Under the pieces are notes generated by a model, which was not told where the DNA came from, did no database searches, and was given only the letters and a program-made list of their open reading frames with translations. Below are positions 25,615 to 34,739 of a DNA stretch of 64,000 bases, piece by piece. The first letter of the stretch is position 1. Each line of letters begins with the position of its first letter. The translations under genes and the position numbers were made by a program. This DNA is from CBDFLD01 sp965249005 (lineage in GTDB: Bacteria > Acidobacteriota > UBA6911), in NCBI GenBank assembly GCA_965249005.1, contig CBDFLD010000019.1, positions 310,001 to 374,000 of the forward strand, given 5' to 3'.

Positions 25615-25860
25615 TCAGCTCCCCTTGGTCTTGAGGCTGCTCTCGTTCGCCTTGATGAACTCGCGAATATCATCCGTCATATCGAGGAGCCGTTCCCATT
25701 GCTCCCGGTAGAGCGTTACCGGAAATCTTCCGAGCCCATAGACAGACAAGCCCCCCTTGGCGCTCACACGAAGAGACAGGCCCTTCGAGGAGGTTCGCTT
25801 GAGTGCTTCGTTTTCGGCACGGAGTTTGTCGAGTTCTGCTTTCATGTCTTCGTCGCTCAT
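25615..25860 (-). CDS. small conserved protein with N-terminal coiled coil
   Basis: 81 residues. An N-terminal heptad-like segment (DEDMKAELDKLRAENEALK) is followed by a compact conserved module containing SAKGGLSVYGLGRFPVTLY and EQWERLLDM..DIREFI. I recall similar small proteins of unknown function in several phyla but cannot name a family. The ATG at 25860 follows GGAGGAAGG. It is likely cytosolic, with no membrane segment. Confidence 0.75.
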   Translation of the reverse strand: MSDEDMKAELDKLRAENEALKRTSSKGLSLRVSAKGGLSVYGLGRFPVTLYREQWERLLDMTDDIREFIKANESSLKTKGS

Positions 25861-26150
25861 TTTTCCTTCCTCCAGTTTACTGCCCATGGGATTGTCCGCA
25901 CCCGGGGAGACAAATAACCGTTGCCACCGTAACGAGCAAGAGTGACCCGTGAATGCTGACTGCTATGGTAGCGACCTGCCCATCCGCAACGAGAATCTTG
26001 GCTTATTCAGAAAAAATATAGACTCGTTTGTTCCAGGCTTCTTGAGAAGCCTTCTGGTGCAGCAGCGAACCGAAGAATACTGCAATGGCGGGGGTTCCCG
26101 CAACTGAAAACATTATTTTTCGGCTGCCGGAGGCCGTGGACTACGATGGG

Positions 26151-26624
26151 TCACTCGTCAACGAAGCGCTCTCTCTCATGGGGTGTCGGGAGCGGACAGG
26201 TGTCATATCTTCCAAAGAGGCGGTAACGGTGGCGGGCAAAGAGATCGTAGAAGAAGTCTCGAATCGTATTGGGTACGACATAGCCGGCCAGGAGCAGCTT
26301 CCATGGGCCGCCCAGGTAGGCCGCAATGTGAAGGGCCGCCGCGGAACGGATCATCAAGCGTGGCTTACCCGCCACCCTTCGGTCCACGACAACGATGGAG
26401 TCGACGCTCTCTAGCGCGGGATGTCCAGCCAGAACCGACTTGCCGAATGAGCTCTGCAACGGTGCGAAGCGGATCGTTCCCTTCTTGTCATGCTTGAGGA
26501 TCCATCGGACAGTCTTGTTGCAGAACCTACAGACCCCGTCATAGAGGAGCACATGCGGATGGGTTTCGGAAGGACCGACGGCGGGATTCAGTCGGCCCTG
26601 GCTAGCTGGGGGCGTGGTTGCCAT
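26151..26624 (-). CDS. DCC-family (DUF393) thiol-disulfide oxidoreductase-like protein
   Basis: 157 residues of the DUF393 family, with the defining LLYDGVCRFCN (DxxCxxC) near residue 28, FAPLQS and a C-terminal FARHRYRLFGR block. The family is thioredoxin-like by motif but biochemically uncharacterised. The 290-base stretch 25861-26150 before the next gene holds only a small hairpin (AGGCTTCT-tg-AGAAGCCT near 26037) and nothing else recognisable. Confidence 0.88.
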   Translation of the reverse strand: MATTPPASQGRLNPAVGPSETHPHVLLYDGVCRFCNKTVRWILKHDKKGTIRFAPLQSSFGKSVLAGHPALESVDSIVVVDRRVAGKPRLMIRSAAALHIAAYLGGPWKLLLAGYVVPNTIRDFFYDLFARHRYRLFGRYDTCPLPTPHERERFVDE

Positions 26625-26639
26625 AGCGTAAGCTTTCAG

Positions 26640-26703
26640 CCAAGAAGCTATCAGCGACTGACCGGCGCGCTGCGCCGGTCAGTCGCTGAAAGCTGACAGC
26701 TCT
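26640..26703. terminator. long nested hairpin, partial R135 relative, likely bidirectional terminator
   Basis: A perfect 17 bp stem (CAGCGACTGACCGGCGC with GCGCCGGTCAGTCGCTG, 3-base loop) lies between nearby outer words AGCTTTCAG and CTGAAAGCT, which also pair. It sits just after the stop of the coiled-coil gene (26707). The core matches the ACTGGCGC/GCGCCAGT hairpin of the R135 repeat. No T-run follows, so termination is inference. Confidence 0.65.
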
Positions 26704-26706
26704 GCG

Positions 26707-27666
26707 CTAGTTGGTCGACGCACGCTCGGCCGAAGAGCCCCGTACTTTGGGAACGCTGACGTATCCGCCGATGCGGTTCTTCTGAACCCAGTTCACCACG
26801 AGCTCATAGCGTGCCCGGTCACGACCCACGAGGAATTGAATCGGCTCGTTGATGAACCGATTCTTCTTCTCGAGCTTGCTGTCGTCTACGATGATCTCGA
26901 TGTTGAACTTGCTCTTCTTGTGGTCCGTTTTCTTGAGTTTCAAACGGATGTCGGCCACCTTCACCAGACGGTTTTTCTTCGGGATCTCGAACTCGAAATA
27001 ATCACGCTCGCCCTTGAGCCGCAGCGCCACCAGCTCATCGGCGTTCTTGGCCACAGCCGCGCTGAGGGTTTCCTTCACGTCGAGCAGCTGCCGCTGTGTA
27101 TCCCCCAAATCCTTCTGGGTTCCCTGCAGATCGGTTTGCACTCCTCCGATGGCGTTCTTGACCGTGCCGACCTCCGAGTTGACGTCACTGATCTTCTTGT
27201 CGGCGTCCCGCTTGACCGCTTCCAGATATTGCGCATCCGCCTTCTCGGCGATGGCGAGGCTCAATTCCTCTTGAGCCTTCTGGGATTCTTCCTTGATGGA
27301 TCGAGTAGTAGATCTCAGTTCGTTTCGGGTCGAACCAACACTCTTCTTCGTTTCGGAGAGCTCTCCAGCCAGGCTGGTCATCTTCTGTGCGCCCTCCTGG
27401 TCCACACTCTCGAGAACTTCGATATGCTCGACGAGCTCGGCGATCTCGGCCGTTGTCTTTACCTGGAACTGGTATCCGTCATACAACAGAAACGCCACGG
27501 CCAAGATCAGAATGATGAGGAAGGTTGTCTGGAGCCATTCGGGAAAAGGCCCCTTCGAACCACCACCACCTCCACTGCCGCCTCCTCCCTGCTGGTCTCC
27601 TGTAGGAGGTTGGCCGGAATCTGGTGTTCTGCCGGTCAGGTATGCTTCCATTGATGGTTGGCCCAT
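26707..27666 (-). CDS. membrane-anchored coiled-coil protein of unknown function
   Basis: 319 residues. A Gly/Ser-rich cytosolic N-terminus (about 10-40) leads to one transmembrane helix (about 45-65, LQTTFLIILILAVAFLLYDG). A long coiled coil follows (about 70-215) and then a C-terminal basic region that looks beta-rich (EFEIPKKNRLVKVADIRLKL). No enzymatic motif is visible. The layout suggests an envelope scaffold. AGGAGG precedes the ATG at 27666. I do not recognise the family. Confidence 0.75.
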   Translation of the reverse strand: MGQPSMEAYLTGRTPDSGQPPTGDQQGGGGSGGGGGSKGPFPEWLQTTFLIILILAVAFLLYDGYQFQVKTTAEIAELVEHIEVLESVDQEGAQKMTSLAGELSETKKSVGSTRNELRSTTRSIKEESQKAQEELSLAIAEKADAQYLEAVKRDADKKISDVNSEVGTVKNAIGGVQTDLQGTQKDLGDTQRQLLDVKETLSAAVAKNADELVALRLKGERDYFEFEIPKKNRLVKVADIRLKLKKTDHKKSKFNIEIIVDDSKLEKKNRFINEPIQFLVGRDRARYELVVNWVQKNRIGGYVSVPKVRGSSAERASTN

Positions 27667-27724
27667 GATAGCCTCCTGTCAAATTGCTTGCTCGGCCGCG
27701 AATATTAACGGTGCACCCGGCACA

Positions 27725-27730
27725 ATTATA
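27725..27730 (-). promoter_or_regulatory. candidate -10 box for the coiled-coil gene
   Basis: On the minus strand this reads TATAAT, a perfect -10 hexamer, about 60 bases before the ATG at 27666. No convincing -35 is at the right distance. The rest of 27731-27959 holds a short inverted repeat (AATTCTT/AAGAATT near 27772-27795) and nothing else recognisable. Confidence 0.35.
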
Positions 27731-27959
27731 TGATAGGGCACGCCCAACTAAAGTTCAATGAGAGGGCCAATTCTTCCATTTTCCAAGAATTCTACCCAAA
27801 ACGATCGTCAAGGATCGTATCGTCGCATTTTGCCGAAAATGTATAAGGGAGCGCGGGTCGCCTTGTGGAAAGCCCGATCCGTTGACTAGCATGCCAACCT
27901 CCTACTGATCGGTATGCAGCCGAACCACCATGAGGAGGAACCCTCCACCGTGAGCAAAG

Positions 27960-29318
27960 ATGCCCAGTTCTGATCCTGCGACAGACAGCCTGCCAAGGTC
28001 GATGGGCCCGCTGCTAGCGATTTCCGTGGTCCTGGCGAATGTGATCGGAGTCGGCATCTTCACCACTTCTGGATTGCTAGCAAAGGACTTAGCGGATCCC
28101 CGGTTGCTGCTCAGCATGTGGCTTGTCGGAGGAGTGATGTCGCTCGCCGGGGCCCTCTGCTACGGGGAACTGGGAGCCAATTTCCCTCGCGCGGGCGGGG
28201 AATATGTGTATTTGCGCGAGGCGTACGGACCGCTGCCCTCTTTCCTGAGCGGTTGGGCCTCCCTGTTTGCAGGCTTCTCGGCTCCCATTGCTGCAGCCTC
28301 TGTTGGATTCACCGAGTACCTCAGCGCCTACTATCCCGAGTTGAGTCTGCAGAACCGAAGCGGGTACGTTCTGCCCGGACACCTGGTGGCAACGGCGGTC
28401 ATCGTACTGCTTTCGGCGGTTCACTACCGAAAAGTCCAGCTAGGGGGGCGAGTGCACGTGGGACTGACGTTTTTCAAAGTTGGCATCATCGCTGTCTTCG
28501 TGCTGGCGGGTTTTTTGATCGGAAGGGGTGACACTTCGAACTTTTCTCCCGTGATCCCGCTGGAGGAATGGCCGGGTCTGTCGGCAGCCATGGCCTCGGG
28601 CATGATCTTCGTGATGTTCTCCTACAGCGGATGGAACGCGGCGGTCTATATCGGTGGAGAAATCCGCAATCCGCAGCGCAATCTCCCGATGGCTTTGTTT
28701 GCGGGAACAGCCATTGTCGTGATTCTCTACATCCTCATGAATTCTCTGTACTTATATGCGATTCCGATTGGCGGGATGCCTGATGTGATTCGGATTGCCG
28801 AACAGGCCTCCTCGAACCTGTTTGGACTCGATGTAGCGCCGCTGCTCAACATCGTCTTCATGGGGACGATTCTCGGGTCGGTGAGCGCAATGGTCATCGC
28901 CGGGCCGCGTGTCTACTACGCAATGGCCAGAGACGGCCTCTTCCCGCGTGCGATCGCGAGGGTTCACCCACGCTTCGGAACACCAAACAACGCAATCTTG
29001 CTCCAGGCGGTCTGGTCGATCGTGTTGGTCTTCAGCGGTCGGTTTGAACAGTTGCTGACTTTCTCGGGCGTTGTCTTGATTGCCTTTTCGTGCTTGACTG
29101 TATCTTCCGTCTTTGTCATTCGCAGAAGGTCGGCCTCCACCCTGAACTACAAGGGCTGGGGATACCCGTGGACGATGCTAGTTTTTCTTTCTATTAGTCT
29201 CTGGATTCTATTGGTGGCGTTCAGGGATCGACCAGTGGAGTCTCTTTTGGGACTGGCTGTCGTGACCACCGGAATTCCGTTCTACTACTACTGGAGTTTC
29301 AAGAAGCGATCGGGGTAG
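27960..29318 (+). CDS. APC-superfamily amino acid permease
   Basis: 452 residues with about 12 membrane helices. The first helix carries the signature VVLANVIGVGIFTTSG. GELGANFPRAGGEYVYLREAYG and the SYSGWNAAVYIGGEIRNPQRNLP block are typical of LAT/APC-type transporters. Substrate (amino acid or polyamine) not predictable. The ATG at 27960 gives the expected N-terminus; a GTG ten bases upstream with a better ribosome site (GAGGAGG) is out of frame and stops at once. Confidence 0.9.
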   Translation: MPSSDPATDSLPRSMGPLLAISVVLANVIGVGIFTTSGLLAKDLADPRLLLSMWLVGGVMSLAGALCYGELGANFPRAGGEYVYLREAYGPLPSFLSGWASLFAGFSAPIAAASVGFTEYLSAYYPELSLQNRSGYVLPGHLVATAVIVLLSAVHYRKVQLGGRVHVGLTFFKVGIIAVFVLAGFLIGRGDTSNFSPVIPLEEWPGLSAAMASGMIFVMFSYSGWNAAVYIGGEIRNPQRNLPMALFAGTAIVVILYILMNSLYLYAIPIGGMPDVIRIAEQASSNLFGLDVAPLLNIVFMGTILGSVSAMVIAGPRVYYAMARDGLFPRAIARVHPRFGTPNNAILLQAVWSIVLVFSGRFEQLLTFSGVVLIAFSCLTVSSVFVIRRRSASTLNYKGWGYPWTMLVFLSISLWILLVAFRDRPVESLLGLAVVTTGIPFYYYWSFKKRSG

Positions 29319-29433
29319 GGTGTGAGCTATAGATAAAACGTTGCACTCACAATGGTTATGGTGTTCTTGGGTTCCATGCGCGGCGGTAGCCCTCCCGAAC
29401 CCGGCGTACACCTTAAGAGATAGAGAGGACACT

Positions 29434-29823
29434 ATGAAAAATCAGACTATGGGTTTCCTCAGTTCGGGAGCTCTCTCGCTATTGCGGGCTGTCGCCGGTT
29501 TCACCTTCTCGCTTCACGGCTTCCAGAAAATATTCGGGCTTCTGGGCGGAAAAGCGGCTCCTCTCCTTAGCCTTCCAGGGGTCGCCGGAATTCTGGAGCT
29601 CGCAGGAGGACTGCTTCTGGTCGTCGGTTTGTTTACTCGACCGGTAGCCTTCGTTCTGAGCGGTCAGATGGCGGTCGGCTACTTCATGGCTCATGCCCCC
29701 AAGGGGTTCTGGCCGATACTCAACGGCGGCGAGCTTGCCGCCCTCTATTCGTTTGTGTTTCTCTACCTTGCTTCAGCTGGCCCTGGTGCCTGGAGTGTGG
29801 ACCGGTTTCGAGGGGAAAAATGA
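29434..29823 (+). CDS. DoxX-family membrane protein
   Basis: 129 residues with four hydrophobic helices and DoxX hallmarks: LLRAVAGFTFSLHGFQKIFG, GILELAGGLLLVVGLFTRPVA and GQMAVGYFMAHAPKGFWP. DoxX proteins are small inner-membrane proteins, in some cases linked to thiosulfate oxidation or redox stress. The ATG at 29434 follows GAGAGG; the longer open frame from 29341 is not protein-like. Confidence 0.85.
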   Translation: MKNQTMGFLSSGALSLLRAVAGFTFSLHGFQKIFGLLGGKAAPLLSLPGVAGILELAGGLLLVVGLFTRPVAFVLSGQMAVGYFMAHAPKGFWPILNGGELAALYSFVFLYLASAGPGAWSVDRFRGEK

Positions 29824-29877
29824 CAGCGACCTCGCCGGCAACGATCGAGGACTCACGAGACTTGGACGGGAACTGCC

Positions 29878-30756
29878 CTAGTCGGTGAGCCAGCGAACCA
29901 TGTTCCGGGTCACGAAACCCGACGCATCTTGCTGGACGAAGTGACCGGCGTCCGGAATCGTGATCAAGGTCAGGTCCCTCTCCATCCAGTCCCAGGTCCC
30001 GTTCAGAGCCCCCGGCAGGAGGGCCCGGTCCTGCAATCCGTGAAACATCAATACAGAGCATCGGATCGGCGGAAATTCCTGTGTGTCGTCATATGGAGGC
30101 CTTGGGTAGTTGGCCTTGTAGTAGTTGAGCATTCCGTCGATCGAAGAACGCTTGAAGGCCTCGAGGTACTTTGCCCTGGCCTCCGGATCCCGGACCCAGC
30201 GAACAAGCTGCTCGAGCTTTATTTTTGAAGCCGCGTCGGCTTTCTGAAAATTCCGCGCGTACTGGCTGTTTCGTTGTTGATCTGGATTATTGGCCAGCTC
30301 GCGCGCCAGACCCCTCGGGTGGGGCAGGTTCAAAATCACGAGTCGATCCGTCTTTTCGGGAAAGGACATCCCGTAGGTCCACGCAACGATCCCACCCCAG
30401 TCGTGCCCGACGACAACGACCTTTTCTCGTTCGAAATGGCGGACCACGGCGTCGACATCGCCAGCCAGCTTGTCCACGGTGTAGTTTTCAACGCCTTTGG
30501 GTTGATCGCTCTTGTTGTAGCCGCGCTGATCGATTGCCACGACCTGAAAGTGCTTCGAGAGGGCGGGCATTTGTTCCCGCCAGGTGTACCAATAGTCGGG
30601 AAAACCATGAACCATGATCAGCAACGGGCCGGCTCCCATCGTCACGTAGTGAATCCTCACCCCGCTGGAGTCGGCATAGCCGTCGGTGCCGATCTCCGCC
30701 GCTAGGGTGCAGGTGGCGCCGCTGAGACAGATCAGGAGCAGAAGCTTTGCTTTCAC
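29878..30756 (-). CDS. secreted epoxide-hydrolase-like alpha/beta hydrolase
   Basis: 292 residues with a signal peptide (about 1-20). Motifs are MVHGFPDYWYTWR, RGYNKSD, nucleophile Asp in VVGHDWGG, lid residues, and His in IPDAGHFVQQD. This pattern fits soluble epoxide hydrolases or dehalogenases. GTG at 30756 is preferred since GGAGG sits 8 bases before it; GTG at 30765 touches the ribosome site. It converges with doxX. Confidence 0.88.
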   Translation of the reverse strand: MKAKLLLLICLSGATCTLAAEIGTDGYADSSGVRIHYVTMGAGPLLIMVHGFPDYWYTWREQMPALSKHFQVVAIDQRGYNKSDQPKGVENYTVDKLAGDVDAVVRHFEREKVVVVGHDWGGIVAWTYGMSFPEKTDRLVILNLPHPRGLARELANNPDQQRNSQYARNFQKADAASKIKLEQLVRWVRDPEARAKYLEAFKRSSIDGMLNYYKANYPRPPYDDTQEFPPIRCSVLMFHGLQDRALLPGALNGTWDWMERDLTLITIPDAGHFVQQDASGFVTRNMVRWLTD

Positions 30757-30794
30757 GCTGAACACCTCCGGAATCGGCTCTCGGAGGAAGCCGA

Positions 30795-31793
30795 TTACAT
30801 GGATCCTCGGACTCGGATAGGGTCGGGCTTGAAATAGTAACCTCTCCGGTAGTTCAACCGACTCGTCGGGGGAAGATAATCCAGGCTGATCTGATAGTAG
30901 CTTTTCGGAACCTTAGTCTGGTTGGAGACATAGGTAAGATAGTACTGGTGCTTCAACTCCCGCGCGACTTCACGGTAGACGTCCTTGATCCGATCGTAAC
31001 TGACGGGAAAAAATGCACGGCCCCCGGTTCGTTCGGCAAGGCCACGCATCTCGGCTTCTCTCTTGAGGAAGAACCTTTCGATGTAGTTGTCCTCTCCGAA
31101 GTTCTTCTCGTAGATCTCCTGGAGCATGATCACACGACGTTGGTTTCTGGCCGCCTCTTTCAGAATCATTGTCTTGGACACGACGTAAAGAGTCGCTTGA
31201 GATTGAACCACCGACAGGGCGGCTTCTTGGGCCAGCACGCGGCTCTGATTGTTCAGCCCATCGGTCAGCAAAATGATCGCTTTTCTGCCGTCCAACTCAC
31301 CGAGCTGATCCTGAGCCGCCATGAAGATGGCGTCATACAACGCCGTGCGGAAGCCCGGCATCAGCTTTCGAATCACCTTTCTGGCCCGTTTTCTGTCGTG
31401 CGTCCAGTCTTGTGCGAGCTCCACTTCGTCGGAAAAGGCGATAATCGACACCCGATCCTGTTTCGACAACGCCATCACGAAGCTTTCCGCAGCTTCCTTG
31501 ATCTTTTTGAGCCCTTTCTCCTCTTTTTCGGAACTGCCGCTCGTGTCGATGACGAGTACGACCGATACTGGAAGTAGATCTCGTCCAAAGCTACGGATTT
31601 CTTGAGGTACGCCGTTTTCGTAAAGCCGGAAATCCGACCGGTCCAGGTCCTGCACCATCTGGTCGTGCTGGTCGAAGACGGTAAAGGGAACCTTGATGAG
31701 GTCCACGGAGACCGAATACTGGGTCCGCGGATCGGCTTGACCGAAGCAAAGCGAGCCTGAGATGGCCAGCGGGGCTAACCAAGTTGGTTTCAT
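30795..31793 (-). CDS. VWFA-related secreted protein (Acidobacteria type)
   Basis: 332 residues. After a signal peptide (about 1-20) comes an early beta-rich segment (VPFTVFDQHDQMVQDLDRSDFRLYENG). A von Willebrand A domain follows with a complete MIDAS DTSGS, the conserved Thr region and LLTDGLNN. The layout matches VWFA-related proteins abundant in Acidobacteriota. Function unknown, perhaps adhesion or metal-dependent binding. The ATG at 31793 gives the signal peptide. It ends 38 bases before the GTG of the hydrolase gene downstream, so the two may be co-transcribed. Confidence 0.88.
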   Translation of the reverse strand: MKPTWLAPLAISGSLCFGQADPRTQYSVSVDLIKVPFTVFDQHDQMVQDLDRSDFRLYENGVPQEIRSFGRDLLPVSVVLVIDTSGSSEKEEKGLKKIKEAAESFVMALSKQDRVSIIAFSDEVELAQDWTHDRKRARKVIRKLMPGFRTALYDAIFMAAQDQLGELDGRKAIILLTDGLNNQSRVLAQEAALSVVQSQATLYVVSKTMILKEAARNQRRVIMLQEIYEKNFGEDNYIERFFLKREAEMRGLAERTGGRAFFPVSYDRIKDVYREVARELKHQYYLTYVSNQTKVPKSYYQISLDYLPPTSRLNYRRGYYFKPDPIRVRGSM

Positions 31794-32041
31794 GGGACAG
31801 TCCAAAAACGTCACTTCTAATATTACCATCGCAGGCGGGAGACGCCAGAAAATCTGCTTGGACCGGAGCCCGCTTCGTTCCCATTCATCCCTGGGTGAAG
31901 TAAACGGAGTAGAGTAAAATAGTTTTTAGTTGAACTTGTGGTCCGCCGCGCTCGTATTAGGTAATCGCGAACGGCATGCGGTGATAGCAATCGATTTTCA
32001 ACCGACGTACCAGAGTGTCGCCGGGGGGGTAAACCTAACAT

Positions 32042-33031
32042 ATGAATCGCCATAAGTCTGTTGTATCGGCCTCGATCATCCTGGCCGTCGTCGTCGTCAG
32101 TGTCGCCGGGTTGGCTTTTTACAACTCCTATGGAGTGCGGGCTTCCGTTGCGGGCTTTCCCGATGCGCTGACGTACCTGCCGGCAGATTCTCACGCAATC
32201 TTCGGCATGAACGTAAAGAAGTTTGTGGCATCTCCCATATTCGCTCGTTTCGAGGGACGCCACGGAGAAAAGATCGCCGGTGATCTGGCGGAGTTCATCG
32301 CCAGGACGGGTGTCGACCCTAAGCGGGACATTTCCTACGTTGTGGCTACCGGCCGGCTCGCGCCATCCCCGGGGAGAGATGGGGCCATCATCGCCGTCGG
32401 TCAATTCAATACCGCTGGCATCGAGGCGTTCCTCGAGACCGAGGCGAAGCCGATCAGGGTCGAATATGAGGGAACGGTCGTTTTGATGATCCCGGAACGA
32501 GAAGACTCGAGCGTAGAACAAGGGGTCGCTCTGTTGAGCGGAGAAGAAGTGGCGGTGGGGAGTCTCGAAACATTGAAGCGGGTCATCGACGTTCGTTCAG
32601 GCAACGCACCCAGCGTATTGACCAATGAAGTTCTGGCGGCAATGATCGCGGGTCTTGATCCGGAGGAGATGTTTTGGTTTGCGGGGGACGCTGCGAGCAT
32701 TATATCGAACGCGCCTCAGAATACACCTTTGATTGGTAACCTGGGAGGCATCCAGACGATCTTCGGGACGCTCGATCTCGCCGATGTCGTGACCGGCCGA
32801 ATTGTGGCAACGGCCGCTGACCACGAATCGGCTGGTAAACTGGCCGATGTCGCGCGCGGTCTGATCGCCTTGGGCCAGATCGCCGGAGAGCAGAAGCCGG
32901 AAATCGCCGAACTGATGCAGGGTGTGCAGGTCAGCCAGAACGACAATCAAATACAGGTAGAGCTCAACTTTCCCATCGACCTGATCGAGCAACTCGGCCG
33001 CCGGGAAAGGGAGCAGAGGAAGGTTGTCTAA
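32042..33031 (+). CDS. membrane-anchored periplasmic protein, DUF3352-like, unknown function
   Basis: 329 residues with an N-terminal signal anchor (about 8-28) and the rest outside the membrane. The opening FPDALTYLPADSHAIFGMNVKKF resembles the start of DUF3352-type proteins, and the protein has an internal duplication-like pattern of alpha/beta segments. No catalytic motif. I cannot name a function. The AT-rich gap 31794-32041 before it holds nothing else recognisable. Confidence 0.7.
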   Translation: MNRHKSVVSASIILAVVVVSVAGLAFYNSYGVRASVAGFPDALTYLPADSHAIFGMNVKKFVASPIFARFEGRHGEKIAGDLAEFIARTGVDPKRDISYVVATGRLAPSPGRDGAIIAVGQFNTAGIEAFLETEAKPIRVEYEGTVVLMIPEREDSSVEQGVALLSGEEVAVGSLETLKRVIDVRSGNAPSVLTNEVLAAMIAGLDPEEMFWFAGDAASIISNAPQNTPLIGNLGGIQTIFGTLDLADVVTGRIVATAADHESAGKLADVARGLIALGQIAGEQKPEIAELMQGVQVSQNDNQIQVELNFPIDLIEQLGRREREQRKVV

Positions 33032-33059
33032 AATGACCCCCGGGTTTTCCCGGGGCGCT

Positions 33060-33240
33060 CTCCGCTTACCGCCATCCGTCTCCCGCCGTAGTGTAGGTCG
33101 CTCACGCCGTGAGCGGCTTCTGTTGATCCCGAATCTTGGAATGCCCAAGCGCCCGTGTGCGGCCTAGTATCGCCGGCTCTCTCCGAGAGCCCGAGCGGTA
33201 GACGGATGGCGGATAGCGCGCCGGGTCGAGACCCGGCGCC
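33060..33240. repeat. compound palindromic element
   Basis: Outer inverted repeat CCGCCATCCGTCT (about 33070) and AGACGGATGGCGG (about 33200) encloses the small hairpin GTCGCTCAC-gcc-GTGAGCG (33097-33115, relative of 10334). It is followed by GCGCCGGGTC-ga-GACCCGGCGC (33218-33239). The last motif recurs at 62280-62302. It lies between the DUF3352-like gene and icd. It could act as terminator or mobile palindrome; there is no coding potential. Confidence 0.65.
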
Positions 33241-33242
33241 CC

Positions 33243-33272
33243 TTGATAATCGCTTACCCCTAGTGTTATAAA
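33243..33272 (+). promoter_or_regulatory. candidate sigma-70 promoter for icd
   Basis: TTGATA (33243-33248), an 18-base spacer and TATAAA (33267-33272) lie about 40 bases before the icd ATG. Both hexamers match the consensus at five of six positions. Confidence 0.6.
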
Positions 33273-33309
33273 AAGCGCCCGCCAGTTACTTGCGAAGAAA
33301 GGTTTGCTC

Positions 33310-34551
33310 ATGTCATTGTCCTACAGTCCTCCGTCCACGGGAGAAAAGATCGAATACCGGAATGGCCATCTTTCAGTTCCGGACCGGCCCATTATTCCTT
33401 TTATCGAGGGGGACGGAACAGGGCGCGATATCTGGCCCGCTGCTCGAATAGTCTTCGATGCCGCGGTGAGAAACTCATACGGCGGCGAAAGAAAAATCGA
33501 ATGGATGGAAATCCTGGCAGGGGAGAAAGCCAAGACGCAGACAGACGAATGGTTGCCTGATGCCACGGTCTCAGCCATTGATGAGTATTGTGTGGCGATC
33601 AAAGGACCGCTCACGACGCCGGTAGGCGGGGGTATCCGGAGTCTGAATGTGACGCTGCGCCAAGTGCTGGACCTGTACGCGTGTGTCCGGCCGGTACGCT
33701 ACTTCACCGGAGTGCCCTCACCTGTCAAGTCGCCGGAGAAGCTCAACCTCGTTATCTATCGGGAGAACACCGAGGACGTTTACGCAGGAATCGAGTGGGC
33801 TCAGGGAACCTCCGAGGCCGCGAGCGTGATCCGTTTTCTGAACGATACCATGGGCAGGAACGTGAGGAGCGATTCCGGGGTCGGAATCAAACCGATCTCT
33901 GTATACGGGAGCAAGCGGCTGGTCCGCAAGGCCATTCAATATGCGATTGAAAACCGCAAGGAGAGTGTGACGCTCGTCCACAAGGGCAACATCATGAAGT
34001 TCACCGAGGGTGCGTTTCGGGACTGGGGATACGAACTCGCCAAGGAAGAGTTTGCCGATCAAACCGTGACCGAGGACGAGGTCTATCGCGATCATGAGGG
34101 TCGGATACCCGAAGGGAAGGTGATGATCAACGATCGGATTGCCGACTCGATGTTTCAACAGGTTCTTCTGCGACCGGGGGAATATCAGGTGGTTGCCACG
34201 CCGAACCTCAACGGGGACTACCTGTCGGACGCCTGTGCCGCCCAGGTCGGGGGACTGGGTATCGCCCCGGGAGCCAACCTGAGCGATCGAGTAGGATTGT
34301 TCGAGGCCACGCATGGCACGGCGCCCAAGCATGCAGGCAAGGACATCATCAATCCGAGCTCGGTCATTCTATCCGGGGTCATGATGCTGGAGCATCTCGG
34401 ATGGAGCGAAGCAGCCGAACGGATCATCTCCGGTTTCGAGCAAACCCTCGCCCAGAAAAGAGTGACGTACGATTTGGAGCGACAGATGCCCGGCGCGACC
34501 AAGCTCAAAACATCCGAGTTCGCCGGCGCCATCGTGGAGAACATGGCATAG
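33310..34551 (+). CDS. icd: NADP-type isocitrate dehydrogenase
   Basis: 413 residues of the E. coli Icd type. IEGDGTG, the substrate loop SLNVTLRQVLDLYACVRPVRY, IYRENTEDVYAGIEW, KPISVYGSKR, LVHKGNIMKFTEGAF and ATHGTAPKHAGKD are all present. It makes 2-oxoglutarate in the TCA cycle. The ATG at 33310 follows GAAAGG; TTG 33304 would add two residues. It is followed by mdh and, in convergent orientation, the sdh operon. Confidence 0.97.
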   Translation: MSLSYSPPSTGEKIEYRNGHLSVPDRPIIPFIEGDGTGRDIWPAARIVFDAAVRNSYGGERKIEWMEILAGEKAKTQTDEWLPDATVSAIDEYCVAIKGPLTTPVGGGIRSLNVTLRQVLDLYACVRPVRYFTGVPSPVKSPEKLNLVIYRENTEDVYAGIEWAQGTSEAASVIRFLNDTMGRNVRSDSGVGIKPISVYGSKRLVRKAIQYAIENRKESVTLVHKGNIMKFTEGAFRDWGYELAKEEFADQTVTEDEVYRDHEGRIPEGKVMINDRIADSMFQQVLLRPGEYQVVATPNLNGDYLSDACAAQVGGLGIAPGANLSDRVGLFEATHGTAPKHAGKDIINPSSVILSGVMMLEHLGWSEAAERIISGFEQTLAQKRVTYDLERQMPGATKLKTSEFAGAIVENMA

Positions 34552-34739
34552 GGCAGCGGGTCGATCCGACCCACCGCGCTTTCCGCTTACCGTCTACCGC
34601 TTACCGCCATTTTTCCCGGTCTACGAGCCCGGATCACCGAAAAACTTGCTGCATCTTCCCCCGGACGCGAAACGTTTCGATGTATCATTGGGATAGAACT
34701 CATAGACTCAGCACTCGTCCTAACGAAGGGAGGTGGCAG

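Noticed and set aside
34401..34739. N-terminal extension of the malate dehydrogenase frame
   Set aside because: It overlaps icd, and the true ATG at 34740 has GGGAGG before it and starts the Rossmann fold.
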